DNA from: an uncultured Clostridia bacterium
Lineage (GTDB): Bacteria > Bacillota > Clostridia > Oscillospirales > Acutalibacteraceae
DNA length: 63,057 nucleotides
Assembly (NCBI GenBank): GCA_947369085.1
Contig: CANBJR010000011.1
Span: 1 to 63,057, forward strand
Direction: 5' to 3'
The notes beneath the pieces are model-generated. The model worked only from the letters and a program-made list of their open reading frames with translations. It was not told the origin of the DNA and searched no databases. The first letter of the stretch is position 1, and each line of letters starts with the position of its first letter. The position numbers and the translations under genes are program-made. Positions 8,138 through 17,525 of the stretch are shown here, in pieces.

Positions 8138-9256
8138 TTACTTTTGCAAAGTTCCAAGACTTGCACATTTTAAGTATGCATTGATAAATCCGTCGAGGTC
8201 GCCGTCCATAACGCCCTGAATGTTACCTGTTTCAAAGCCTGTTCTGTGGTCCTTTACCATCGTATACGGCATAAACACGTAGCTTCTTATCTGAGAACCC
8301 CAAGTAATTTCTTTCTGAACGCCCTTGATATCTTCAATTTTTTCAAGGTGCTCACGCTCTTTGATTTCAACTAACTTTGAAATAAGCATTTTCATAGCAA
8401 CATCACGGTTCTGATACTGGCTTCGCTCAACCTGACTTGCTACTACAATACCTGTCGGAATATGAGTAAGACGAACGGCAGATGAGGTTTTGTTAACCTT
8501 CTGTCCGCCTGCACCGCTTGCACGGTAAACGTCCATTTTTATATCTTCGGGTGCAATATTTACCTGAATATCATCATCCATTTCGGGCATAACCTCTAAT
8601 GAAGAAAAGCTCGTGTGACGTCTGCCTGCCGAGTCAAACGGAGATACTCGCACAAGGCGGTGAACGCCTGCTTCACCTTTGAGATAACCGTATGCATTCT
8701 CGCCCTCAATAAGCAAAACTGCGCTTTTAAGTCCGGCTTCGTCGCCGTCAAGGTAATCGACTTCTTTAACCTTAAATCCGTGAGCATCTGCCCAGCGTGA
8801 ATACATTCTGTAGAGCATTTCCGCCCAGTCCTGTGCTTCGGTTCCGCCCGAGCCTGCATGAAAGGTGAGAATTGCGTTATTTTTATCGTACTCGCCTGTA
8901 AGCAAGGTTTGCAGTCTTTGTTTTTCGAGGTTTTCCTTTACAGCGTTAACCTCGCTTTCAGCTTCTTCAAGAAGCGACAAGTCTTCCTCTTCATTAGCAA
9001 GCTCAATCAATGCAGCTGTGTCCTCGTATTTTGCAACAAGACCCTCGTATGCTTCTACCTTGCCTTTTAGCGCACCTGTTCTCTGCAAAACCTTCTGCGA
9101 CTTTTCAACGTCATCCCAGAATCCGGGTTCGGTAGCCTTTAGCTCAAGCTGCTGAATTTCGGACAGCATTCCTTTCATTCCGAGAGCGTCGGACAAATCG
9201 TCAATTTCAGGCTTTAATGCCTGAAGTCCGAGCAGCAATTCTTCAAACTGTACCAT
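8138..9256 (-). CDS. prfB: Peptide chain release factor 2
   Basis: RF2 ends translation at UGA and UAA. The tripeptide anticodon SPF is visible in VSPFDSAGRR, and the hydrolysis motif in SGAGGQKVNK. Both the N-terminal helical domain and the C-terminal RF domain are complete (about 372 aa). Start ATG 9256 follows AAAGGT; 11 upstream in-frame codons are dismissed. The N-terminal part is encoded in one continuous frame with no in-frame UGA near codon 25, so this copy lacks the programmed +1 frameshift that autoregulates RF2 in many bacteria. Confidence 0.95.
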   Translation of the reverse strand: MVQFEELLLGLQALKPEIDDLSDALGMKGMLSEIQQLELKATEPGFWDDVEKSQKVLQRTGALKGKVEAYEGLVAKYEDTAALIELANEEEDLSLLEEAESEVNAVKENLEKQRLQTLLTGEYDKNNAILTFHAGSGGTEAQDWAEMLYRMYSRWADAHGFKVKEVDYLDGDEAGLKSAVLLIEGENAYGYLKGEAGVHRLVRVSPFDSAGRRHTSFSSLEVMPEMDDDIQVNIAPEDIKMDVYRASGAGGQKVNKTSSAVRLTHIPTGIVVASQVERSQYQNRDVAMKMLISKLVEIKEREHLEKIEDIKGVQKEITWGSQIRSYVFMPYTMVKDHRTGFETGNIQGVMDGDLDGFINAYLKCASLGTLQK

Positions 9257-9370
9257 AAACACATACCTTTCTTTGATATATATTTTCATATTACATTATC
9301 TTTTCACAATTTATTATTATACCAAATTCATGTATAAAAGTAAACTTGTATTTTTAATAAATTATTGTTG

Positions 9371-9399
9371 TTGCATTTATAGTTTTTATTTGTTATAAT
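9371..9399 (+). promoter_or_regulatory. Promoter of the RING-like protein gene / galU
   Basis: TTGCAT (9371-9376), 17-bp spacer, TATAAT (9394-9399) with an extended -10 TG. It lies about 30 bp before the ATG at 9428 and diverges from prfB. The -35 is weak; the extended -10 compensates. Confidence 0.6.
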
Positions 9400-9427
9400 T
9401 AGATAGAAATAATATACGGAGGAAATT

Positions 9428-10450
9428 ATGGAATTTACTCAATACAAATGCCCCGTATGCAATGAGCAATTCAAAAGCGGCGACGATATTGTTGTGTGTC
9501 CCGAATGCGGCACACCTCACCACCGTGAATGTTATGAAAAAAACGAACATTGCTTTTATGCGGACAAACATCCAGAGGATTTTTCCTTTGAAGAAACATA
9601 CAGCGAAAATAATAATGATTCTGAAAAAAACGACGGCAATACAATAACCTGTAAAAAATGCGGTTTTGAGAACGAAAAGTCCACATTTTACTGTCTGAAA
9701 TGCGGTTTTCCTCTTAATGAACAGGATAGAAATCAAAACTATCAAAATACACAAAATACTAGCAACGACAACAACAGTCAGCCTTTTAATCAGGGCGTTC
9801 CCCCATTCGGTTTTGGCACAACAGGAGCTCCGTTTGACCCAATGGCAGGAATTAACAGTGACGAGCCGATTGCAGACAATGTAACTGCCGGTGAGATGTC
9901 AAAATTTGTCGGCAAAAACACACCGTATTTTATGATTGTATTTAACCGAATCAAAAAATTCGGAAGCTCCCGCTTTAACTTTGCGGCTTTTCTGTTCTCG
10001 GGAGTATATTTCCTTTACAGAAAAATGATTGCTATAGGAGTAATACTTACCCTGCTAGTAATCGGACTTACTGTCGGTGAAGCATTTATTCAGCTTATGC
10101 CTGAATATCAGGAACTTATAAGCAAACTTCTGAATATGCAAAACGGCGCACAGATGTTTTATTCTTTCTCAATTTCGTCGGATTTTTCTATGAATGAAAT
10201 TCTCTTTATGTATTCGCCGTATATATTAAGTCTTGTAAAGGGAATTATTATGTTTGTCTGCGGTTTTACGGCAAACCGAGCATATTACAAGCACTGTACA
10301 AAGAAAATTAATCTTATCAAGACCAAAGTTGACTCAACTAATATCAACAAGGAGCTTGAAAACTGCGGAGGAGTTAATCTTGCGCTTGCAATATCTTTTG
10401 AAGCTGCGTTCATTATTATCTCTTACATTCCGCTTCTAGTCAATTTTTAA
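9428..10450 (+). CDS. RING-finger-like plus zinc-ribbon membrane protein
   Basis: A 340-aa protein in three parts. Residues 8-42 hold a cross-brace-like metal set (C8, C11, C24, C27, H31/H32, C35, C42) that resembles prokaryotic RING-like fingers. Residues 75-92 form a classic zinc ribbon (CKKC...CLKC). After a long N/Q-rich linker, the C-terminal half (from ~residue 175) has about four membrane segments, like DUF2628. The ATG follows ACGGAGGA. It probably shares a transcript with galU, 32 bp downstream. Function is unknown; a role in envelope stress or protein quality control would be a guess. Confidence 0.8.
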   Translation: MEFTQYKCPVCNEQFKSGDDIVVCPECGTPHHRECYEKNEHCFYADKHPEDFSFEETYSENNNDSEKNDGNTITCKKCGFENEKSTFYCLKCGFPLNEQDRNQNYQNTQNTSNDNNSQPFNQGVPPFGFGTTGAPFDPMAGINSDEPIADNVTAGEMSKFVGKNTPYFMIVFNRIKKFGSSRFNFAAFLFSGVYFLYRKMIAIGVILTLLVIGLTVGEAFIQLMPEYQELISKLLNMQNGAQMFYSFSISSDFSMNEILFMYSPYILSLVKGIIMFVCGFTANRAYYKHCTKKINLIKTKVDSTNINKELENCGGVNLALAISFEAAFIIISYIPLLVNF

Positions 10451-10482
10451 AATTTATCATTTTTATTTTTCGGAGGACTGAA

Positions 10483-11355
10483 ATGAAAATTACCAAAGCA
10501 GTTATTCCTGCGGCAGGTTTAGGTACAAGAGTACTTCCTGCTACAAAAAATATGCCTAAGGAAATGTTCCCCATTGTTGACAAACCAACAATTCAATACA
10601 TTGTTGAAGAAGCTGTTGCCGCCGGAATCACAGATATTCTTATTATCACCAACAGAGGCAAGGGTCTGATTGAGGATCATTTTGACGCTTCACCCGAGCT
10701 TGAAGCACAGCTTGAAAAAAGCGGTAAAACAGAATTTCTCGAAACTGTAAGAGAAATTTCAAATCTTGCAAACATAACATTTATAAGACAAAAAGAGATG
10801 AAGGGTCTTGGCCACGCTGTACTTAAAGCAAAGTCATTTGTTGGAAACGAACCTTTTGCAGTTATGTACGGCGATGGAGTTATCGTCAGTAAAACTCCCG
10901 CAATTAAGCAGCTTATCGACTGCTACGGCGAGTATGGCGAGGGTGTTGTGGGCGTAAAGCTTGTGCCCGAACAGGATATTCACAAATACGGCTCGTTGAA
11001 GGTTGAAAACCTGCACGATAACGTATTTAAATGTACAGATATGAAAGAAAAGCCGCAGACTAAAGACGAAGTGCTTTCACTGTATTCGATTCTTGACAGG
11101 TGCGTACTGCCTGCTGAGATATTTGAAATTCTCGAACGTACTAAACCGGGTGCAGGCGGCGAAATTCAGCTTACTGACGCAATGCGTGAAATTGCAGTTA
11201 CAAAGGGAATGACAGCAGTTGAATTTGAGGGCAAGCGTTACGATATGGGCAACAAGTTCGGAATTTTGCAGGCACAGATTGAAGTAGGACTTGAACACCC
11301 AGAAACAAAGGACCAACTCAGAGAATACATAAAAGAAATCGCAAAAACTTTATAA
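10483..11355 (+). CDS. galU: UTP--glucose-1-phosphate uridylyltransferase
   Basis: GalU makes UDP-glucose from UTP and glucose-1-phosphate for glycan and envelope synthesis. The nucleotide-binding signature PAAGLGTRVLPATKNMPKE is near the N-terminus. The sugar-binding GAGGEIQLTDAM block is at about residues 222-235, and the FEGKRYDMGNK segment is typical of bacterial GalU. At 290 aa it is full length. GGAGG is placed well before the ATG. It is the second gene of the transcript starting near 9400 and ends at a strong terminator. Confidence 0.96.
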   Translation: MKITKAVIPAAGLGTRVLPATKNMPKEMFPIVDKPTIQYIVEEAVAAGITDILIITNRGKGLIEDHFDASPELEAQLEKSGKTEFLETVREISNLANITFIRQKEMKGLGHAVLKAKSFVGNEPFAVMYGDGVIVSKTPAIKQLIDCYGEYGEGVVGVKLVPEQDIHKYGSLKVENLHDNVFKCTDMKEKPQTKDEVLSLYSILDRCVLPAEIFEILERTKPGAGGEIQLTDAMREIAVTKGMTAVEFEGKRYDMGNKFGILQAQIEVGLEHPETKDQLREYIKEIAKTL

Positions 11356-11380
11356 TTACAAATTAATTTTTATTTTACAA

Positions 11381-11425
11381 ACAAAACGAGGCTTCGGAGT
11401 AACGAAAGCCTCGTTTTGTTTTTTA
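11381..11425. terminator. Bidirectional terminator between galU and the PHP gene
   Basis: A 16-bp stem (ACAAAACGAGGCTTCG with its complement, one bulge) and a 6-nt loop, followed by TTTTTT on the plus strand. The A-rich left side can also serve the convergent minus-strand gene. Confidence 0.9.
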
Positions 11426-11459
11426 ACTTATTTTTGCAAATTATTGCAAAACTTCAATA

Positions 11460-12281
11460 TTATTCAATCGCAATCTGTGTAGGCTGATGATTTTCATAAA
11501 TAGTATAATGAGTGAAGCCTGCACTTTTGGCTACCTCTATTCCCTCTTTTATGCCTTTTCCGACAAAATCAACACTGTGGGAGTCAGTTCCGAGCGTGAT
11601 ATATTTTCCTCCGAGTTCTCTGAAGCGTCTTACAAGCGTTTCGTCGGGCAGGGTTGTTTTTAAATCTTTAAACAAGCCCGAAACGTTAATTTCAAGCGCC
11701 TTATTATTGTTAACAAGAATTTTAAATATATTGTCAATATCATCACAAAATACTGAAAGGTCGGGAATTTTACTTGTTTTTTCCTTAATATACCTTAACG
11801 GATATGTCATATGTGCAAGGCTGTCAAAATATTTAAACTGAGCCGTTTCTGCAAGTTCGGCAAAGTACAGCTTCAAAATCTTATAAATATCAACCTTTGT
11901 CCAGTCAATGTAATAGAAATCCTCCATATCTTTCAGATTGTGCACCGACGCAAGCGTAAAGTCGCTTGCTCCGTAGGCTAACGCTCTTTTGGTGCATTCC
12001 ATATCATGCATTGGTTCTCCAAGCTCTATTCCGCACAGTATCTTAATTTTATCGGCGTATTTTTGCTTTGCTGACAAAGTTTCGGAAATCGACTTTGGAA
12101 TGAGTCTGTCAAAATTTCCGTATTCGCAGTTTTCCCCATACTTTATCACCGGCGCTTCGCAGTGGTCGGTTATTGCAATCGCATACAAACCGCTTTTTAT
12201 GGCGCTTTCACACATTTCATTTACAGAGTTTTCAGCGTCAAACGAATTACTTGAATGCATATGCATATCACACAGTTTCAT
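11460..12281 (-). CDS. PHP-domain phosphoesterase (histidinol-phosphatase HisJ-like)
   Basis: About 273 aa. Metal-binding motifs of the PHP superfamily are visible: DMHMHSS at the N-terminus, ITDHCE near residue 40, a SVHNLKD block in the middle and LGTDSHS near the C-terminus. In the HisJ subfamily such enzymes dephosphorylate histidinol phosphate. No other his gene lies nearby, so the substrate is uncertain. The start at 12281 follows AGGAGG; the 17-codon upstream extension lies in the promoter region. Transcribed alone, divergent from the ACT/UPF0210 pair. Confidence 0.8.
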   Translation of the reverse strand: MKLCDMHMHSSNSFDAENSVNEMCESAIKSGLYAIAITDHCEAPVIKYGENCEYGNFDRLIPKSISETLSAKQKYADKIKILCGIELGEPMHDMECTKRALAYGASDFTLASVHNLKDMEDFYYIDWTKVDIYKILKLYFAELAETAQFKYFDSLAHMTYPLRYIKEKTSKIPDLSVFCDDIDNIFKILVNNNKALEINVSGLFKDLKTTLPDETLVRRFRELGGKYITLGTDSHSVDFVGKGIKEGIEVAKSAGFTHYTIYENHQPTQIAIE

Positions 12282-12340
12282 AAATCCGATACCTCCTAAA
12301 AAAATAATAGCATAACAATTAAATTTATGCAAGATTAGCC

Positions 12341-12369
12341 TTTACATTAGTCAAAAATGAGTATATAAT
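12341..12369 (+). promoter_or_regulatory. Promoter of the ACT / UPF0210 / V-ATPase region
   Basis: TTTACA (12341-12346), 17-bp spacer, TATAAT (12364-12369). No terminator is seen before the V-ATPase genes, so this promoter may drive the whole run to 22.8 kb. The roughly 100-nt leader shows no obvious riboswitch. Confidence 0.6.
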
Positions 12370-12472
12370 AATCAACAATGAGTTGATATATACTTATATA
12401 TAATTATTAAAAGGATTTTGCGAAATTATGCAAGTTTTACGCATTAATCCTGCATAATCAGGAGGTTATTTT

Positions 12473-12742
12473 ATGAAAGCGATCATTACAGTTATCGGCA
12501 AAGACACAGTAGGTATTCTGGCAAAGGTTTCCGACGCCTGCGCACAAGCAGACGTGAACATTGTTGAAGTTACACAGAGCGTTCTTCAGGATATGTTTGC
12601 AATGGTTATGCTTGTTGAAATTGACAAATCGAATATCGGGTTTGAGCAGCTGAAAGAAAGCCTTGATAAGGTTGGAGAAGCTACAGGCACCAAAATCCAC
12701 GTTATGCACGAAGATATCTTCAACAGTATGCATAAAATTTAA
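12473..12742 (+). CDS. ACT domain protein (UPF0237)
   Basis: An 89-aa single ACT domain: MKAIITVIGKDTVGILAKVS is the ligand-binding loop, and a VNIVEVTQSVLQD strand follows. UPF0237 proteins are stand-alone regulatory ACT domains, probably binding an amino acid, and are almost always next to a UPF0210 gene as here. AGGAGG precedes the ATG. The two genes are 28 bp apart. Confidence 0.9.
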   Translation: MKAIITVIGKDTVGILAKVSDACAQADVNIVEVTQSVLQDMFAMVMLVEIDKSNIGFEQLKESLDKVGEATGTKIHVMHEDIFNSMHKI

Positions 12743-12770
12743 AAGCGGACTGAAAGGATAGTTTATAAAA

Positions 12771-14132
12771 ATGTTAGAAACTAAGGACATACTTGAAACA
12801 ATAAATATGATAGACAACGAAAACCTTGACGTAAGAACAATTACTATGGGTATTTCGCTTCTTGACTGCATTGACGAGGATATTGACAAAGCCTGCACAA
12901 AGGTTTATGACAAAATCTGCCGTTCGGCAAAGGACCTTGTAAAAACAGGCGAGGATATTCAAAAGGAATACGGTATCCCGATTATACACAAGAGAATCTC
13001 CGTTACTCCCATCGGTATGGTTGCTGCTCCGTGCCAGAGCAAAAAGGTAGTTAAGTTTGCACACACACTTGACAAAGCGGCTAAGGAACTCGGCGTAAAT
13101 TTCGTCGGAGGTTACTCAGCGCTTGTTCAGAAGGGCTTTGCAAGCGGCGACTATGCGCTTATTGAGAGCATTCCGCAGGCATTAAGCGAAACCGACTTTG
13201 TCTGCTCGTCTGTAAACATCGGCTCAACAAAAGCCGGCATTAATATGGACGCAGTAAAGATGATGGGTAAAATCGTTAAGCAGACGGCTGAAGTTACAGC
13301 CGACAGAAACTGTATCGGCGCAGCAAAGCTCGTTGTATTCTGCAATGCACCTGATGATAACCCGTTTATGGCAGGTGCATTTCACGGAGTCGGCGAAGCA
13401 GACACCGTAATCAACGTTGGCGTATCGGGTCCGGGCGTTGTAAGAGCTGCGCTTGCAAAGGGCGGTAGTGGCAAAAATATTACAGAAATTGCCGATATGG
13501 TAAAGAAAACCGCCTTTAAAATCACACGTATGGGTCAACTTGTTGCTCAGGAAGCAAGCAAAAGACTCTGCGTGCCATTTGGTATTGTTGACCTTTCACT
13601 TGCACCGACTCCCGCAGTCGGCGACAGTGTTGCACATATTCTTGAAGAAATGGGACTTGAGGTTTGCGGCTGTCACGGTACAACCGCTGCTCTTGCTCTG
13701 CTGAACGACGCTGTTAAAAAAGGCGGCGTTATGGCTTCCTCTCACGTAGGAGGCTTAAGCGGTGCTTTCATTCCCGTTACAGAGGACGCAGGTATGATTG
13801 ACGCTGCACAAAACGGCTGTCTTGACATTACAAAGCTTGAATCAATGACAGCTGTTTGCTCTGTAGGTCTTGATATGATTGTCGTGCCGGGAGATATTAC
13901 TCCCGAGGTTATTTCGGCAATTATTGCCGATGAAGCTGCTATCGGAATGGTTAACACCAAAACAACAGCAGTCAGACTGATTCCTGCTATCGGAAAGAAA
14001 GCCGGTGATGAACTCAACTTCGGCGGACTTTTAGGCAGAGGTCCCGTAATGCCTGTAAGACAAGGCTCACCCGAGGTATTTATTAATCGAGGAGGAAGAA
14101 TCCCCGCACCTTTGCAGGCGCTTAAAAACTAA
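12771..14132 (+). CDS. UPF0210 / PFL family protein
   Basis: A 453-aa protein of the DUF711/UPF0210 family, distantly related to glycyl-radical (PFL-fold) proteins but without the glycyl-radical motif. Marks are the N-terminal [17 protein letters not shown] segment, the [12 protein letters not shown] block, and the C-terminal [27 protein letters not shown] segment. Function is unknown; pairing with an ACT-domain protein suggests regulation by a small ligand. It ends 25 bp before the first V-ATPase gene, with no terminator between. Confidence 0.9.
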   Translation: MLETKDILETINMIDNENLDVRTITMGISLLDCIDEDIDKACTKVYDKICRSAKDLVKTGEDIQKEYGIPIIHKRISVTPIGMVAAPCQSKKVVKFAHTLDKAAKELGVNFVGGYSALVQKGFASGDYALIESIPQALSETDFVCSSVNIGSTKAGINMDAVKMMGKIVKQTAEVTADRNCIGAAKLVVFCNAPDDNPFMAGAFHGVGEADTVINVGVSGPGVVRAALAKGGSGKNITEIADMVKKTAFKITRMGQLVAQEASKRLCVPFGIVDLSLAPTPAVGDSVAHILEEMGLEVCGCHGTTAALALLNDAVKKGGVMASSHVGGLSGAFIPVTEDAGMIDAAQNGCLDITKLESMTAVCSVGLDMIVVPGDITPEVISAIIADEAAIGMVNTKTTAVRLIPAIGKKAGDELNFGGLLGRGPVMPVRQGSPEVFINRGGRIPAPLQALKN

Positions 14133-14153
14133 CAACTTTTTTCGGAGGTGTTA

Positions 14154-14174
14154 ATGTTTGGAAAATATGATTAA
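14154..14174 (+). other. Six-codon ORF at the head of the V-ATPase operon
   Basis: ATG at 14154 lies 6 nt after GGAGG, the best-spaced start here, but it encodes only MFGKYD before a TAA. This TAA overlaps the ATG at 14167 that opens the in-frame V-ATPase G/H-like subunit. It could be a re-initiation device, or chance if the TTG at 14158 is the true start. Confidence 0.35.
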
Positions 14175-14466
14175 AAAGATTGTTGACGCTGACAACGAAG
14201 CCAAGGCAATGGAGGAAAACGCCCTTAAAGAAAAGGAAGAACTCGAAAAAAAGATTGATGAGGAAACTCAGAAAATCTACGATAGCTATATGAAGGACGC
14301 CGCTAAAACCGTTAAGCGCAACGATGCTTTGGAGGAAAAGAAAGCCGAAAAGCTTTGGGAGGAAATTCAGAACAAACAGAAATCCGCACATATCAAGCTG
14401 CAGTCTGACTACGAGCAAAACTGCGACAAGTGGGTTGACGCAATAGTAAGCCGCACGCTTGAATAA
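14158..14466 (+). CDS. V-type ATPase subunit G/H-like (peripheral stalk)
   Basis: About 100 aa, almost entirely a charged coiled coil (heptads rich in E, K and A), as in the peripheral-stalk subunit that pairs with subunit E in V/A-ATPases. Start is unclear: TTG 14158 lies 10 nt after GGAGG, while ATG 14167 (three codons later) lies 19 nt away but overlaps the stop of a six-codon ORF. It is the first gene of the nine-gene ATPase operon. Sequence alone would only say coiled coil; context gives the role. Confidence 0.8.
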   Translation: MENMIKKIVDADNEAKAMEENALKEKEELEKKIDEETQKIYDSYMKDAAKTVKRNDALEEKKAEKLWEEIQNKQKSAHIKLQSDYEQNCDKWVDAIVSRTLE

Positions 14467-14503
14467 TTAAAAATCAATTCTCATCGGGAGGTGTGTGCAA
14501 ATT

Positions 14504-15538
14504 ATGTCAAACACTTCTTTCGCTGTTCTGACAAAAGCAAGGGCAAAATTCGGGAAAAAACTTACCGAAAAAGACTACGCCAGTTTGCTTGCCTGCCAGA
14601 ATGTTGCAGAGGTTATGTCATATTTAAAATCAAATACACACTATTCGGCGGCACTTCGTGACATTAATGAAAGAGATGTCCACAGAGGACAACTTGAATC
14701 AATGCTGAGGCAAAATCTTTTCTATGAATTCAGCTCGCTTTGCAGATATGAGTCAAGCATAAGCGAAGGATTTTCAAAGTATGTCATTGAAACAGTTGAG
14801 GTTGAGCAAATAATAAGATTTTTAATTTTGCTAAACTCCAATTCAACCGAAAAATTTATCTATCAGTTTCCTGCATACTTTTCAAAGCACACGGAAATTG
14901 ATATTGACAAGCTTGCAAATGCCAAAAATTATGAAGAGTTTTTAAAGGTGCTTTCAAACTCATCGTTTTACGAAATACTAAAAAACTTTTCGCCCGACGA
15001 AAAAGGACGACTTCGTATTTCTGAGATTGAAAACAGGCTTTATGATTTTGTATTTTCAAATATGCTTAACATAATCAAGAAAAATACAAAAGGCAATGAA
15101 AGACAGGAGCTTACTTCGTTCTTTCTTACCATTAACGATTATAATATTTTTTCAAGGATTTTAAGACTGAAAAAGTACTACAATCTCTCCCCCGACTCAA
15201 TCAAATCAAACCTTCTTCTCAATTACTGCGACATTAGTCCCAAGGCAATTGATATGATGTGCAGGGCGGAATCCTCGGCAGAGGTATTTTCAATTATGCA
15301 ATCAACACACAACGGCAAGCTGATTGACAAAATCGGCTATGTTTATGCAAGCGACATAAGTCCGAGAGTTAAGTACAGACTGGCAAGAAAAAATATGCAT
15401 TTTTCCAACAACCCATCTGTAGTTATGCTTTCTTATATGTTTATTTCCGAAATTGAGCTGATGAATATAGTCAGCCTGATTGAGGGAGTAAGATATAATC
15501 TTGATACTAAATTAATACAGTCATTGCTTATCTACTGA
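14504..15538 (+). CDS. ntpC: V-type ATP synthase subunit C
   Basis: About 344 aa, helical, ending in an ELMNIVSLIEGVRYNL segment typical of subunit C (AC39/d family), the socket that couples the rotor to the c-ring. The start is ATG 14504; a GTG at 14495 lies only 3 nt from GGGAGG and is unlikely. It sits between the stalk gene and subunit I, as in other clostridial operons. Confidence 0.9.
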   Translation: MSNTSFAVLTKARAKFGKKLTEKDYASLLACQNVAEVMSYLKSNTHYSAALRDINERDVHRGQLESMLRQNLFYEFSSLCRYESSISEGFSKYVIETVEVEQIIRFLILLNSNSTEKFIYQFPAYFSKHTEIDIDKLANAKNYEEFLKVLSNSSFYEILKNFSPDEKGRLRISEIENRLYDFVFSNMLNIIKKNTKGNERQELTSFFLTINDYNIFSRILRLKKYYNLSPDSIKSNLLLNYCDISPKAIDMMCRAESSAEVFSIMQSTHNGKLIDKIGYVYASDISPRVKYRLARKNMHFSNNPSVVMLSYMFISEIELMNIVSLIEGVRYNLDTKLIQSLLIY

Positions 15539-15572
15539 TTAAGCTTGGCTCTTATAAAGAGGTGATTTTAAC

Positions 15573-17507
15573 TTGGCTGTATCAACCATGCAGGCCGTAA
15601 ACGTCATCGGTGTTATTGACGACATTGACGACGTTATTTCGGTTCTTGGTGAATCGGGTGTGTTCCATCCCGACGATGTTCCTGCTTTTTACAGCGACAC
15701 AAAGAATTTTACACACCTGCAAACAAAAAACATCTACGCTGAACCGCTGACTGACCTTAAAGCGTCAATAGGACTTGCAAAGCGCAAGTTCCCTTTGGTT
15801 GACGTAAGCGACTTTAACCCAAGCTTTAAGGAAATGGAAATTTTTGCAAATAACACCGCAAAAGAAATTAACGCTCTCATAGATGACAGGGAGTTTATAG
15901 CCGAACAACTGCTTGAAGCAAAAGAAAGCCTTAACGACACAAAGCATTTTGTCGGACTCGGCGTTGAAACCGAAAAGCTTTTATCGCTTAATTATCTAAA
16001 AACTCGTTTTGGCAGACTTCCAAAGGAAAGCTACGAAAAGCTTTCCGCCTACAAAGACAATCCGTATGTTGACTTCACAATATGCACCGAAGAAAAATCG
16101 CATTACTGGGGCGTTTACTTTGCTCCTGTTGATAATTGCATTGAAATCGACAGAATTTTTTCCGGACTGTACTTTGAAAAATGTGACGTTTTAGGTGTCA
16201 ACGACACCCCCAGAGTTCATCTTCAAAAACTTCAGGAGCTTGTTCCGAAGCTTGAAGAAAAACTTGCCCAGTCACAAAAAAGGCTTGACAGCTATCTTGA
16301 TATGCATTCTGAGCGTATTACAAAGTATCTTTCAAAACTTGAAGAGCTTTATCTTTACGCAAGGATACGCACAAAAGCACTGCAATATAACAGAAGCTTT
16401 ATAATAGTCGGCTGGGTTCCGACAGAATTTGCAAAGCCTCTTAAACGCAGACTGAAAAAAATCAGCAGTGTAAGCATAGAATTTACAGACGCTAAAAAAG
16501 AGATGGAAAAATCTCCTCCGGTTAAACTCAAAAACTGCTTCCTTGCAAAGCCGTTTGAGTTTTACACAGAAATGTACGGCGTTCCGAAATACAACGAAAT
16601 TGACCCGTCGCTGTTTATTGCAATCACATATATAATCATATTCGGCATAATGTTTGCCGACCTCGGACAGGGAATTTGCGTGTCCATAGTAGGTTTATTT
16701 ATGTGGAAACTTAAAAAGATGAAGATTGGCAAAATCCTGTTCCCCTGCGGAATTTCATCAGCATTTTTCGGCACTGTGTTCGGCAGCTTCTTCGGATTTG
16801 AAGATGCACTCAATCCGCTGTACAAGGCATTGTTTGGACTTGATGAAAAGCCGATTAATGTTATGCAGTCGCAGTCAATCATTATGATACTGCTTTCAGC
16901 CGTCGGCATTGGCATAATGCTTGTAATTGTTGCAATGTGCCTGAACGTTTACAGCTCCATAAAGCAAGGCGACATAGGCAAAGCGCTGTTTGGTTCAAGC
17001 GGTGTTGCAGGCATAATATTCTATGGCGCTGTTGTTTTCGGTGTTACAGGACAACTTGCACTTGGGATTAATGTATTAACTCTTCCATATATTATTGGAT
17101 TGATTGTTGTTCCCTATCTGCTTATCTTCTTCGGCGAACCGCTCGGGTTGCTGATTACGGGTGAACAAGACTGGAAACCTGAAAGCTGGGGCGGATATAT
17201 TATGGAGCATTTGATTGAGTCAATCGAATTTTTGCTTGAATATGTCACCAACACCGTCAGCTTTTTAAGAGTAGGTGCATTTGTACTTGTTCACGCAGGT
17301 ATGATGATGGTTGTCTTTGTACTTGCAGAAACAGCAGGTCCTATTGCATACTGGCCTGTTGTTGTATTCGGAAATGTGTTTGTTATGGTTCTTGAGGCTT
17401 TGCTTGTTGCAATTCAGGTGCTTCGTCTTGAATATTACGAAATGTTCAGCCGTTTCTACTCGGGCGAAGGCAGACCTTATGAGCCTGTAAGATTAAATAT
17501 TGATTAA
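15573..17507 (+). CDS. ntpI: V-type ATP synthase subunit I
   Basis: Subunit I (a-subunit homologue) forms the stator half of the ion path. It has a soluble N-terminal half with coiled coils (to about residue 330), then a hydrophobic half with 7-8 membrane helices. Late helices show LLEYVTNTVSFLRVGAFVLVHAG, which contains the conserved arginine that meets the c-ring glutamate. At 644 aa it is full length. The start is TTG 15573, 8 nt after AGAGGTG; no ATG fits better. Confidence 0.94.
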   Translation: MAVSTMQAVNVIGVIDDIDDVISVLGESGVFHPDDVPAFYSDTKNFTHLQTKNIYAEPLTDLKASIGLAKRKFPLVDVSDFNPSFKEMEIFANNTAKEINALIDDREFIAEQLLEAKESLNDTKHFVGLGVETEKLLSLNYLKTRFGRLPKESYEKLSAYKDNPYVDFTICTEEKSHYWGVYFAPVDNCIEIDRIFSGLYFEKCDVLGVNDTPRVHLQKLQELVPKLEEKLAQSQKRLDSYLDMHSERITKYLSKLEELYLYARIRTKALQYNRSFIIVGWVPTEFAKPLKRRLKKISSVSIEFTDAKKEMEKSPPVKLKNCFLAKPFEFYTEMYGVPKYNEIDPSLFIAITYIIIFGIMFADLGQGICVSIVGLFMWKLKKMKIGKILFPCGISSAFFGTVFGSFFGFEDALNPLYKALFGLDEKPINVMQSQSIIMILLSAVGIGIMLVIVAMCLNVYSSIKQGDIGKALFGSSGVAGIIFYGAVVFGVTGQLALGINVLTLPYIIGLIVVPYLLIFFGEPLGLLITGEQDWKPESWGGYIMEHLIESIEFLLEYVTNTVSFLRVGAFVLVHAGMMMVVFVLAETAGPIAYWPVVVFGNVFVMVLEALLVAIQVLRLEYYEMFSRFYSGEGRPYEPVRLNID

Positions 17508-17525
17508 TTTTTGGAGGTAAAGATT

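Noticed and set aside
8138..9289. Programmed frameshift in prfB
   Set aside because: No CTTTGA slippery site with an in-frame UGA was found; the gene is continuous.
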